Assembly: GCA_903839715.1 (NCBI GenBank)
Contig: CAIMDH010000013.1
Span: 1-12,334, forward strand
DNA length: 12,334 nucleotides
Source: an uncultured bacterium
GTDB lineage: Bacteria; Patescibacteriota; Minisyncoccia; Phycocordibacterales; UBA918
Reading direction: 5' to 3'
Below the pieces are notes generated by a model. That model saw only the letters and a program-made list of their open reading frames with translations, was not told the origin of the DNA and made no database searches. A program made the position numbers and the translations under genes. Shown here in pieces: positions 5,078-12,016 of the stretch (positions are counted from its first letter, which is position 1; each line of letters starts with the position of its first letter).

Positions 5078-7510
5078 TTAAACTACCAGTTCAGCAGTAG
5101 AAAAATCGCCAGCAGTTAAGGAGATTACACTGCCTTTTTTGGCTCCACCAATAATCCGCTGGGCAATTTTTTCTTCAACTACATTTTGAATAACTCGTTG
5201 CATCGGCCGTGCTCCAAATTTCGGGTCATACCCTTTTTGTACTAAGAGGTCTATTAAATCACGATTGATAGTAAGCTCGTAGCCTTGAAACCTTACTCTT
5301 TCATAGAGTTCTTTTAGCATGAGTCCGGCGATTTGCCCTTGTTCTTCTTTTGTAAGAGGTTCAAAAATAATAGTATTATCAAAACGGTTCAGTAACTCTG
5401 GTCGGTAGATACCTTCTTTAATGATGTGCTTAAGTATTTCTTGTTCGAGTGTGGCAAGGGCCTTTCGTTGGGCTACGGTCTTGAGAATAAGTGCACCGGC
5501 GGCATTTGAGGTTGCAATGATGATGGTGTTGCGAGCGTTGATACTATTACCACGACCATCTGTAAAGCGACCTTCATCCAGTATCTGCAGAAATATATCG
5601 TGTACAGCCTGTGATGCTTTTTCAAACTCATCAAGTAGTAGTACACAGTATGGGTGTTCATGTAATATGTCCGGTAATATCCCCGAATTATCACCGGTAC
5701 CCAGTAGTCGTTGTAGTGCGTCTTCCCCACTAAACTCAGACATGTCGATGCGGGCCATATTCTGCTCATTTCCAAAAAAGACGTGAGCTAAGGCTTTGGC
5801 AGTTTCAGTTTTTCCGACACCAGTTGGCCCTAGAAATAGAAATGATCCAATCGGCCGATCGGTAGTCTGAATGCCAGCACGAGCTCGACGCATCGTGCGA
5901 GCAATTGCATCTAGCGCACGTTGTTGACCAATAACATATTTATGTAAGATTTCCTCAAGATTGAGAAGCAGGTCACGTTCGGCGGTGCTGATTGGTCCGG
6001 CCGGGATACCTGTTTTAGCATTCACTACTTTATAGACAAAGTTTTCAGTTATGACAGAGAGGTTATCTTGATGTGCCTGGGTAGCCACATCAATTAGTAG
6101 CTTAATCGCTTTGTCTGGCATCACTCCCTCCACTAGGTACCGGTCAGCGGCGGTAGTGACTGCTGCCAGAGCCGGATATGTAAAGAGTGCGTTATACCGA
6201 GTTTCATTTTGCAGGGCAACTTCCTGCAAGACGCGAGTTGTACTGCCAAGGTCTGGAGTGTCAATTAATACTTCTGTAAAACGTCTCACAAACCCACCAA
6301 GTGGTTCAAGGTATGTATGGTATGCACCTGGTGTATCGGTGACTACCACATGAAGAGCTGGTGTGGCGAGAAATGGATCAAGTAGTTCGGGAACAAAAAT
6401 GCCCATAGCAGCTGCTTCTCGTACAAACGTACTTATGTTCTCAATGACAATTATTACATTTCCGGCTTCGACCGCTTCAATGAAGAGGGCTAAAATAGTG
6501 AGCTCTAATTCTTGTTTATCTTTATGGGTAGCAAACAGTCTGGTAGTATCCAAAAGAACCATATGAAGATCACTAACAGAGTTGATTGATTTACCTGTGC
6601 GCATACGTCGGTCAACCTCGAGCAAGAGATCGATTTTACCAACTCCTGTTTCTCCAATAATCATGACGTTGGATGCTTGAGCACGAGCTAGAGCAATTTC
6701 AACTTCGGAAATTTTTTCTTTAGTAAAGGCAGAGTCACCTCGGGTAAGGTTGGTGTAAACTGCGTTGGTACGGATATCGCGAGAAAATTTTTCCAGTAAG
6801 TACGCCGTACCATAAGACCACTCTCGTCCAATACCTTGAGTCTTGGAGAGATTGTCTTTGCTCCACCACCGTTCAGCTTTCTTTTCCTGATGATGTGTTA
6901 AGACGACCCACTTGAGTGCACCAATAAAGTTCTCTTCGGTTACACCTTGTTCTTTAATAAAATTATTAAATGAAGCATCTTGTTGGAGTAAATACTGTCC
7001 AAGTGAAATGAGTGAAAAAATCTGTTCTCCAGGCAGCGGAATCATAGCAGTAGAAATTTTTTGGCGTGTCCTTTGTAGGTACGTTTCTACAAGATTCAGG
7101 TCAATGCCTGCACGGAGCAGAATGACGGTCCCTAAGCGTGATGTACAGAAGGAGTGAGTAATGTCAGATTCATTTTGTAAGGCTACCTCCCCCACTTCAT
7201 ATGTTGCACCAGAAATTTTTTCTTCGGTAATACCAAGGATTGAATTAAGACCATAAAAGTAATAACTATTGTGATAGCTGTACACCATGAGTTGCTCTAA
7301 CCATAGAGCGGCAAAAACCAGTGAACTACCAAACAATGCAGACGTGTACTGTGGCGCAAGTCCAATCAGTCCACCTAGTGCAAGTGTTACAGTAGTAAGT
7401 GCACTGATAAGGAAAAAAGTTCGTAACCGAGTAAGGGTCTGACGACTGACGTAGCGAGTAAGACTGAGAGGGGGTTTAAAACGAATGATGTCTTCGGCAA
7501 GGGTGTACAT
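5078..7510 (-). CDS. Membrane-anchored Clp/HSP100-like AAA+ ATPase with degenerate D1
   Basis: An 810-aa protein of the ClpA/B/C type. Two membrane segments lie at about residues 30-52 and 57-77, then an N-terminal region (about 100-250), D1 and D2. D1 is degenerate: Walker A reads GETGVGKI (I293 instead of Thr/Ser), Walker B reads IIVIEN (E357, N358 instead of Asp-Glu), and the aromatic pore loop is missing; the paired arginines VRRF (R409, R410) remain. D2 is intact for ATP use: GPTGVGKT (561-568), VLLLDE (D627, E628), sensor 1 ATSN, arginine finger R709 in LLNRFD, sensor 2 GARPMQR (766-772). Its pore loop, normally GYVGY, is shortened to GTGDNSG. There is no coiled-coil middle domain and no ClpP-binding loop seen. 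The frame is open to an ATG at 7594, but that overlaps the upstream gene by 67 nt; the ATG at 7510, 17 nt after that gene's stop, is preferred. Confidence 0.88.
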   Translation of the reverse strand: MYTLAEDIIRFKPPLSLTRYVSRQTLTRLRTFFLISALTTVTLALGGLIGLAPQYTSALFGSSLVFAALWLEQLMVYSYHNSYYFYGLNSILGITEEKISGATYEVGEVALQNESDITHSFCTSRLGTVILLRAGIDLNLVETYLQRTRQKISTAMIPLPGEQIFSLISLGQYLLQQDASFNNFIKEQGVTEENFIGALKWVVLTHHQEKKAERWWSKDNLSKTQGIGREWSYGTAYLLEKFSRDIRTNAVYTNLTRGDSAFTKEKISEVEIALARAQASNVMIIGETGVGKIDLLLEVDRRMRTGKSINSVSDLHMVLLDTTRLFATHKDKQELELTILALFIEAVEAGNVIIVIENISTFVREAAAMGIFVPELLDPFLATPALHVVVTDTPGAYHTYLEPLGGFVRRFTEVLIDTPDLGSTTRVLQEVALQNETRYNALFTYPALAAVTTAADRYLVEGVMPDKAIKLLIDVATQAHQDNLSVITENFVYKVVNAKTGIPAGPISTAERDLLLNLEEILHKYVIGQQRALDAIARTMRRARAGIQTTDRPIGSFLFLGPTGVGKTETAKALAHVFFGNEQNMARIDMSEFSGEDALQRLLGTGDNSGILPDILHEHPYCVLLLDEFEKASQAVHDIFLQILDEGRFTDGRGNSINARNTIIIATSNAAGALILKTVAQRKALATLEQEILKHIIKEGIYRPELLNRFDNTIIFEPLTKEEQGQIAGLMLKELYERVRFQGYELTINRDLIDLLVQKGYDPKFGARPMQRVIQNVVEEKIAQRIIGGAKKGSVISLTAGDFSTAELVV

Positions 7511-7527
7511 ATATATGTATAGTTTAG

Positions 7528-7917
7528 TTAAGCAAAAAGTAATACAAGTCCATAGTACAAAAAGACCAACAGTAGTGCTGGTGCAAATAGCCAAAAGAAA
7601 TAGAAGACAGCTACAGTGATAGTGAGTAGTACCAGCGCGGTCGCCCCAGACAAAATAATAATCGTGCGCAGAATCATGCCAACAATCCGCGAAATCAGAT
7701 TGATGATAATGAACCCAGCAAGATCTTCAAAGCTCAACGTTCGCCCACGGCTTTCGGTCATGCGTTTCCAGGGAGAAAAGTATGACCGAAGGAGTTGTGG
7801 TAAAGAAAAGAAATGCACCATAAACCACGTAAAATTTTTCCAGACATGACGAATTTGTGTGAAGGCGGTAGTGTAGTGCCAGAGTAGATAATGGTGCGCA
7901 ATTGAGACGAAGAGCAT
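7528..7917 (-). CDS. Small integral membrane protein, partner of the Clp-like ATPase
   Basis: A 129-aa protein without a recognised function. The N-terminal part is aromatic and His-rich (FVSIAHHYLLWHYTTAF), followed by a motif LPQLLRSYFSPWKRM near 39-53, a charged stretch (TESRGRTLSFEDL) and a long hydrophobic C-terminal half (about 68-129) with probably two or three membrane segments. The reading frame is open up to 7983, but that ATG lies inside the terminator hairpin 7973-8005. The ATG at 7917 sits 8 nt behind a TATACT element and is chosen. The gene ends 17 nt before the Clp-like ATPase and shares its strand, so the two are probably one transcript. Both being membrane proteins suggests that they form a complex at the membrane; this is inference from the operon. 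Confidence 0.8.
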   Translation of the reverse strand: MLFVSIAHHYLLWHYTTAFTQIRHVWKNFTWFMVHFFSLPQLLRSYFSPWKRMTESRGRTLSFEDLAGFIIINLISRIVGMILRTIIILSGATALVLLTITVAVFYFFWLFAPALLLVFLYYGLVLLFA

Positions 7918-7925
7918 ATATGGAT

Positions 7926-7931
7926 AGTATA
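7926..7931 (-). promoter_or_regulatory. -10 element of the membrane protein/Clp operon, likely leaderless
   Basis: TATACT on the minus strand, 8 nt before the ATG at 7917, without a good -35. It lies just downstream of the terminator at 7973-8005, so the operon starts here. Confidence 0.6.
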
Positions 7932-7972
7932 ACGCGTAATAATTGTTTCTGTGGTCGTAATAAACAAATAGC

Positions 7973-8005
7973 AAAAGCCGCAAAGTCAGAGACTTTGCGG
8001 CTTTT
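7973..8005. terminator. Terminator after the cold-shock gene
   Basis: A 15-bp perfect stem (7973-7987 against 7991-8005) with a 3-nt loop and T-rich flanks, 19 nt after the stop codon of the cold-shock gene on the minus strand. Confidence 0.88.
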
Positions 8006-8024
8006 GTGTTACGAAGCGTAAAGC

Positions 8025-8222
8025 TTACGCGCGGCGTACGTTTGTTGCAGCTGGGCCTTTTGGTCCTTGCTCAACATCAAACGTTACATTCTCACCTTCT
8101 TGTAGGTCGTCGAAAGCGACGTCTACAAGTGACTGTGCGTGAAAGAATACATCTTTCTCGCCATTGTCTGGCTTAATAAAACCGTATCCGTTATCTCGCT
8201 TGCGTACAATTGATCCTGTCAT
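8025..8222 (-). CDS. Cold-shock protein, CspA family
   Basis: A 65-aa single cold-shock domain, the usual length of the family. It binds single-stranded RNA and DNA in the cytoplasm and melts RNA structure, acting as an RNA chaperone. The RNA-binding motifs are clear: RNP1 as NGYGFIKP (residues 11-18) and RNP2 as DVFFHAQSL (24-32); the C-terminal strand reads GPKGPAATNVRRA. The residue before RNP1 is N-G rather than K-G-F, a mild variant. Start ATG at 8222 is preceded by AAGAAATAAAA, without a real Shine-Dalgarno. The 144 bp upstream (8223-8366) hold no gene and may contain a 5' leader, as is common in this family, but no convincing promoter was found there. The gene follows the DUF4870-like gene on the same strand. 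Confidence 0.96.
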   Translation of the reverse strand: MTGSIVRKRDNGYGFIKPDNGEKDVFFHAQSLVDVAFDDLQEGENVTFDVEQGPKGPAATNVRRA

Positions 8223-8366
8223 TTTTATTTCTTATGCTTTGATTAACCACAAAACGTCACTTCACCACATCAATGCTTGCGCGTTGCTTCGGAGGAGTTG
8301 GTTTCGCTACGTGTATTAAATCACAATTGCAGATAAACACAAGTAAGTTACCCTCACTCCGGTAGA

Positions 8367-8762
8367 TTAAAGCGTAATGTGTGAAGCGTATGAACCAATG
8401 AAGGGTAACTCCTTTTCCTTTCGCTGAAGAGCATTAATTATTCCAATAATAGAAAGTACGAGGAGTGCTAAGTTTATAACTGAGAAAATTGGTAATATAA
8501 AATGGAACATAAACCCACTTAGTACATACAGTACGAGTTCAATCCCAAATACAATGAGTCCCTGCTTGACGTGGAAGGTGACAAACGCATCACCCTTTTT
8601 AACTAAAAAAGGAACGATTACCAGCGGTCCAACATATGAGAGTGCTGCCATTATCGTGGTCTCGGTAATCTCAAAAGAACCAGGAGTGGCTGGTTCAGGT
8701 GCTGGTGGCACTGATGGGGCGGTTTCGGTAACGTTTTGTTCTCTTGAAGAATCATTCTCCAT
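8367..8762 (-). CDS. DUF4870/Tic20-like small membrane protein
   Basis: A 131-aa membrane protein. The first 30 residues are acidic and Pro-rich (PSVPPAPEPATPG) and lie presumably in the cytoplasm. The core has the features of the DUF4870-like family: MAALSYVGPLVIVPFLVKK, FVTFHVKQGLIVF, and the final IIGIINALQRKEKELPF. There are about three or four membrane segments between residues 38 and 112. The function of the family is not established. Start ATG at 8762: the alternative would be leaderless from a TATACT only 4 nt upstream (8767-8772), but a better promoter at 8819-8846 gives a leader of about 50 nt. No Shine-Dalgarno is visible. It is divergent from xthA. Confidence 0.85.
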   Translation of the reverse strand: MENDSSREQNVTETAPSVPPAPEPATPGSFEITETTIMAALSYVGPLVIVPFLVKKGDAFVTFHVKQGLIVFGIELVLYVLSGFMFHFILPIFSVINLALLVLSIIGIINALQRKEKELPFIGSYASHITL

Positions 8763-8818
8763 AGATAGTATAATTTAGATTAATATAAAATACGCACTTT
8801 ATTCTCTAGCGTACAATA

Positions 8819-8846
8819 ATTGTATGCTGAACCAGTGCTAATGCAA
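8819..8846 (-). promoter_or_regulatory. Promoter of the DUF4870-like gene
   Basis: -35 TTGCAT (8841-8846), 16-bp spacer, -10 TACAAT (8819-8824) on the minus strand. The -10 is part of a perfect 13-bp palindrome TACAATAATTGTA (8812-8824). Confidence 0.55.
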
Positions 8847-8888
8847 GTACTGTAGTGGTGTGCGGTTTTTGTTTCGAAAAAGCCAAGG

Positions 8889-8894
8889 TATACT
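8889..8894 (+). promoter_or_regulatory. -10 element of xthA, likely leaderless
   Basis: TATACT, 7 nt before the ATG at 8902. The -35 region is T-rich without a clear hexamer. It lies inside the upstream-extended frame, and so argues that the start is at 8902 rather than 8860. Confidence 0.6.
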
Positions 8895-8901
8895 TAAATA
8901 T

Positions 8902-9699
8902 ATGAAGATTTACTCTTGGAATGTTAATGGTTTACGAGCAGTAATAAAAAAAGGCGACTGGCAAAGGTTTTTGACTACGCACTCCCCTGATATTATTTGT
9001 CTCCAAGAAACAAAGGCCGAACCAGCTCAAGTTGAACTTAATCTACCAGGCTATGAAGAATACTGGAACTCAGCCGAAAAAAAAGGGTATTCCGGTACTG
9101 CAATCTTCACTAAAGAGTCACCGTCGGCAGTTTTTCTCGGTATTCCAAAGGATATTGCGGACAAGTATACCCTACTTGACCAGTATGGAGATACTACCAA
9201 AGAAGGCAGAGTACTTACCCTTGAATTTGAAGGGTTCTTCGTAAGTACGGTCTATACCCCTAATGCTAAAGACGATTTATCTAGAGTGGCAATGCGTCAA
9301 CAATGGGATCCTGCCTATCTGGAATACATGCAGCAACTAGAGTCACAAAAACCAGTCATCTTTTGTGGCGATTTCAATGTGGCACATACAGAACTAGACT
9401 TGGCACGCCCAAAGGAAAACCGCGGCAAAAAGGGTTATACAGAAGAGGAGCGGACGGGGTTCACAGATTTTACCAAAGCCGGCTTTGTAGATACATTTAG
9501 ACATTTTGAAAAAAGTGGCGGACACTATACCTGGTGGTCACATTTTGCTCAGGCTAGAGTACGCAATATTGGTTGGAGAATCGATTATGTTCTTGTTAGT
9601 AGGGACATAATTCCGCTACTAAAAAATGCGCGCATCCACAACGAGACTATGGGATCGGACCACTGTCCTGTTTCTATTGAAATTACAGGAATCAACTAA
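8902..9699 (+). CDS. xthA: Exodeoxyribonuclease III / AP endonuclease
   Basis: A 265-aa enzyme of the ExoIII/APE1 family, which cuts DNA at abasic sites and degrades 3' ends in base excision repair. The signature is complete: YSWNVNGLRA at the start (N7, N9), metal ligand E36 in CLQETKA, GYSGTAIFTK (62-71), Y118 in VYTPN, D157 and N159 in FCGDFNVAH, GWRIDYVLVS with D228, and the catalytic GSDHCP with D253 and H254. Length matches the bacterial family (about 250-270 aa). The frame is open to an ATG at 8860, but the extra 14 residues have no homology to the family and the -10 element at 8889 lies within them; homologues begin with MK(I/L)xSWNVNG. No clear terminator follows; the next 130 bp are AT-rich. 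Confidence 0.96.
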   Translation: MKIYSWNVNGLRAVIKKGDWQRFLTTHSPDIICLQETKAEPAQVELNLPGYEEYWNSAEKKGYSGTAIFTKESPSAVFLGIPKDIADKYTLLDQYGDTTKEGRVLTLEFEGFFVSTVYTPNAKDDLSRVAMRQQWDPAYLEYMQQLESQKPVIFCGDFNVAHTELDLARPKENRGKKGYTEEERTGFTDFTKAGFVDTFRHFEKSGGHYTWWSHFAQARVRNIGWRIDYVLVSRDIIPLLKNARIHNETMGSDHCPVSIEITGIN

Positions 9700-9825
9700 T
9701 GTTGTAAACAGAATCTGCAATATCAAAAGAAAACATTCCATAAATTTGTCAATAGTAGTGCTACTGTGTCAAAAATATGGCTTATTTAAAACGTATTTTC
9801 ACTACTTTAAAATTAAATTGAGGAG
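9700..9825. other. AT-rich intergenic stretch
   Basis: First part of the 785-bp gene-free region. It is strongly AT-rich and holds one short inverted repeat (AGTAGTGCTACT near 9753-9764). No reading frame, RNA signature or terminator with a T-run is seen. Confidence 0.5.
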
Positions 9826-9912
9826 TTGTCTTTTATAAAGGACAAAGTTATAGAGTTTTCCACAGTTACTCACAGTACTGTCCTTTACACATAGTTGTAA
9901 AGGACATAGTAT
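9826..9912 (+). promoter_or_regulatory. Repeated AAAGGACA motif over a possible promoter
   Basis: The perfect 11-bp inverted repeat TGTCCTTTACA (9879-9889) / TGTAAAGGACA (9896-9906), 6-bp gap, overlaps a candidate promoter: -35 TTTACA (9884-9889), 17-bp spacer, -10 TAGTAT (9907-9912). A third copy of the motif is in the near-palindrome at 9826-9845. Between them are sequences resembling DnaA boxes: TTTTCCACA (9856-9864, one mismatch to TTATCCACA) and TTACTCACA (9866-9874, two mismatches). The arrangement fits an operator for a repressor; an origin-like role is a weaker possibility. Confidence 0.45.
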
Positions 9913-9917
9913 ATATG

Positions 9918-10190
9918 CAGGCCCAGAGAGGGCGAGCAGGAATCACAAGGATTCCCCTTAAAGAGATCTTTCCAAAAAACAATTGAGTATTACCTCCAAA
10001 AAACTCAAAACAAAAAAACGTTCATAACAACCCCACCCTATAGAGAAGTCTAAGAAGTCTCCTGACACTTTCCTAGGAATAGAATGATGATTCCAAGAAC
10101 CTGTGTGAGTGAAACTGATTTCTAGAAATTCTCACAACAACGTAGAGCTTTGGATTAGGTTAGCTATATTTATTAAGCGCCAACTAGGAT
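9918..10190. other. Gene-free stretch with several palindromes
   Basis: No plausible reading frame and no hallmark of RNase P RNA, tmRNA, 6S or SRP RNA was found. It contains a 6-bp hairpin (GGAATC/GATTCC near 9940-9956), the palindrome TTCCTAGGAA (10070-10079), a direct repeat AGAAGTCT near 10045-10061, and a nested inverted repeat at 10104-10136 with the perfect palindrome ATTTCTAGAAAT (10118-10129) in the middle. It could be the body of a transcript from the promoter near 9912. Confidence 0.35.
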
Positions 10191-10196
10191 TATAAT
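10191..10196 (+). promoter_or_regulatory. Consensus -10 of a candidate small RNA
   Basis: A perfect TATAAT, with a weak -35 (TTTATT near 10169-10174, 16-bp spacer). No gene follows, but a terminator does 30 nt later. Confidence 0.5.
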
Positions 10197-10202
10197 ATCC
10201 TT

Positions 10203-10287
10203 TAACAAACAAAAGCTCGAGTGTATAAAGGCCTGAGGAGACCGGCAGCGAAACCCTTCGCTCTCGTTCCCCTCAGGCCTTTTTCTT
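10203..10287 (+). ncRNA. Candidate small RNA of about 85 nt
   Basis: A consensus -10 (10191-10196) predicts a start near 10203. The transcript has a short single-stranded 5' part with CTCGAG, and then a strong stem: AAAGGCCTGAGG (10227-10238) pairs over 12 bp with 10271-10282. The 32-nt apical part contains its own hairpin AGCGAA/TTCGCT (10247-10252 with 10257-10262). A run of five T ends it at 10280-10284. A plain terminator rarely has such a large structured loop, which suggests a functional RNA. No known RNA family is recognised. Confidence 0.45.
10227..10284 (+). terminator. Rho-independent terminator with large structured loop
   Basis: A 12-bp GC-rich stem (10227-10238 against 10271-10282) and a T-run on the plus strand. 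It ends the candidate small RNA and would also stop any read-through from xthA. Confidence 0.75.
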
Positions 10288-10329
10288 TGCTCAAAATTCA
10301 TAATGAATTAATTAATCAATTTAGTTACT

Positions 10330-10364
10330 AAAAAAGCCAGTCTCTCGTGAGACTGGCTTTTTTT
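10330..10364. terminator. Bidirectional terminator downstream of cca
   Basis: A 15-bp perfect stem (10330-10344 against 10349-10363), 4-nt loop, with long A and T runs on both sides. It lies 120 nt beyond the cca stop on the minus strand and is the first terminator there. Confidence 0.88.
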
Positions 10365-10484
10365 GTAGTGTGTTGATTTTTGAGTCAGTTAAATACCTTC
10401 CTACTTGCGCAAAATGAGAACTTGAGGCGGTGGAAAAAACAGTAGAATGTTAGTAATTATAACGGTGTGGATGCAAATTATGCA

Positions 10485-11957
10485 TCAGCCCACCTTGTGC
10501 TCGCGAGCAATTTCTTTCAAAGCAGCCGCCTCTTCCTCAGCTAATTTTGTCTTACCGGCGTCAGCCAAAGCCATTAATTCTGCTTCTGGTAGCCTATATA
10601 GCTCTAAAACCCTTGTTTCTAGGTACTCCCCTGTGTTCTTTGCTGGATTTATCAACACTTCTTCCAGTAGCGCATGCAGTGCATATCCCAGTCTTTTCCC
10701 CGGTTTTTCCCCAGTGATATCCATAATCTTATTCCCATCGATTTTAAGTAGTTTGACAGAAATTGGGTCACGCAATGCCTCATCAACCATCGCTTTGTAT
10801 TTACGGAAACGAAATGGTTGTTCTTTTGGTCTACCTGTGCCAATACGGTCACAGACACGTAGATTTAGGAGGTTTTGTATCTGGTCTTCCCCAATGCGAA
10901 CAATGGTACGACGGACAGCAGCTAAGGTTATTTCGTCTGGATCTGAGAAAAACATATGCCAGCGAATCAATTTTTCGATAATTTCAGATTCAGCTTTAGG
11001 ATACTTGAGGCGGGTTAGGATTTTTTTTGCCATTCGCTCCCCCACTACTTCGTGACCAAAAAAGGTGTAATGTTTATTTTTACCACCAGTTCGTCTAGTG
11101 GCTGGTTTACCAATGTCGTGTAAAAGGGCAGCAATACGGATTTCGGTACTATATCCTTTGTCTGCTGCTGCTTGAAGGGTGCGTAAGAGGTGCTCATATA
11201 CATCAAAGGCATGAATTCCCCCCTGTTCGCAGCCAATACCATCCAAAAGTTCTGGGATTAGGTATGGAAGTAAGTGTAGTTTTTCAAGAAATATGATTCC
11301 TTGCATCGGGGTCGGTGAATCAATTAGTCGAACAAACTCAGCAGTTACTCGTTCGATAGCGATTTTACCCAATTGTGCAGCATTTCTCTCGATGCCAAGC
11401 ATCGTTTCTGCTTCAATAGTAAAATCGAGTTCGGCAGCCAGTCGTACCGCCCGCATCATTCGTAGAGCATCTTCGGCAAAACGAGCGTCTGGATTACCTA
11501 CTGCTTTGAGCTTTTTTGCGTGTAGATCGGCGATTCCGTCATATAAATCAACGATATTTTCAGTAGTTATATTGTACGCAATGGCGTTTACCGTAAAGTC
11601 TCGGCGTGATAGATCTTCGGATAAAGAGACTCCAAAAGTAACTGTGTCTGGACGTCTAGCGTCGCTATACCCGCTCTCGCTGCGGTAAGGAGTAACTTCA
11701 ACTACTTTGAGACGTGCATCATCTTCCTCTTCGTTCTTGATACCGACGGTACCATAGTCATTGTTACAAAAACTGTCTGGAAACAAGGCTTGAATCTGAT
11801 CTGGAGTGGCGCTGGTGGTAAAGTCCCAGTCTTTAGGTGTTTTGTTTAGCAGTAAATCACGCACACAACCCCCTACCAAATAGGCCTCAAAACCGGCAGT
11901 TTCAAGTGTCTGATTTATCTTCCTGATGGATAGAGGAATGTTCTGTTGCGGTATCAT
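10485..11957 (-). CDS. cca: CCA tRNA nucleotidyltransferase with HD domain
   Basis: A 490-aa class II nucleotidyltransferase that adds or repairs the 3' CCA of tRNAs without a template. Motifs in order: LVGGCVRDLLL (27-37), the metal-binding KDWDFTT with D43 and D45, LSRRDFTVNAIAY (116-128) for ribose and base recognition, and ARFAEDALRMMRAVR (158-172). After the RNA-binding middle follows an HD phosphohydrolase domain with ALLHDIGKP (H280, D281) and GHEVVG (H302). The length and HD domain fit bacterial CCA-adding enzymes; a poly(A) polymerase of the same class cannot be fully excluded by reading. The start ATG at 11957 follows an extended -10 element by 8 nt. The gene ends with TGA. The tRNA gene next door lacks an encoded CCA, so this organism needs the activity. 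Confidence 0.95.
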   Translation of the reverse strand: MIPQQNIPLSIRKINQTLETAGFEAYLVGGCVRDLLLNKTPKDWDFTTSATPDQIQALFPDSFCNNDYGTVGIKNEEEDDARLKVVEVTPYRSESGYSDARRPDTVTFGVSLSEDLSRRDFTVNAIAYNITTENIVDLYDGIADLHAKKLKAVGNPDARFAEDALRMMRAVRLAAELDFTIEAETMLGIERNAAQLGKIAIERVTAEFVRLIDSPTPMQGIIFLEKLHLLPYLIPELLDGIGCEQGGIHAFDVYEHLLRTLQAAADKGYSTEIRIAALLHDIGKPATRRTGGKNKHYTFFGHEVVGERMAKKILTRLKYPKAESEIIEKLIRWHMFFSDPDEITLAAVRRTIVRIGEDQIQNLLNLRVCDRIGTGRPKEQPFRFRKYKAMVDEALRDPISVKLLKIDGNKIMDITGEKPGKRLGYALHALLEEVLINPAKNTGEYLETRVLELYRLPEAELMALADAGKTKLAEEEAAALKEIAREHKVG

Positions 11958-11965
11958 AGATGCTT

Positions 11966-11974
11966 ATTGTACCA
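11966..11974 (-). promoter_or_regulatory. Extended -10 promoter of cca, likely leaderless
   Basis: TGGTACAAT on the minus strand, that is an extended -10 (TGn) with TACAAT at 11966-11971. It ends 8 nt before the ATG at 11957. No clear -35 is needed for this type. Confidence 0.65.
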
Positions 11975-11982
11975 GAAAGTCG

Positions 11983-12010
11983 TTGCTTTTTCCCATTTTT
12001 GACGTATGAT
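11983..12010 (+). promoter_or_regulatory. Promoter of the tRNA-Arg leader
   Basis: -35 TTGCTT (11983-11988), 16-bp spacer, -10 TATGAT (12005-12010). It predicts a transcript start near 12017, about 155 nt upstream of the tRNA, and diverges from the cca promoter. Confidence 0.55.
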
Positions 12011-12016
12011 GTTTAT

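Noticed and set aside
7511..7594. Longer form of the Clp-like ATPase starting at 7594
   Set aside because: It would overlap the upstream membrane protein gene by 67 nt, and the ATG at 7510 fits just after that gene's stop.
9826..9912. Chromosomal replication origin
   Set aside because: DnaA-box-like sequences have one or two mismatches and are few; dnaA, dnaN or gidA are not nearby. Kept only as a weak possibility in the findings.
9918..10290. RNase P RNA, tmRNA, 6S or SRP RNA
   Set aside because: The conserved cores of these RNAs were looked for by eye and not found.
10447..11055. Open frame of 202 codons on the plus strand opposite cca
   Set aside because: Antisense to a gene with complete CCA-enzyme motifs; low-complexity Ser-rich product typical of a shadow frame.
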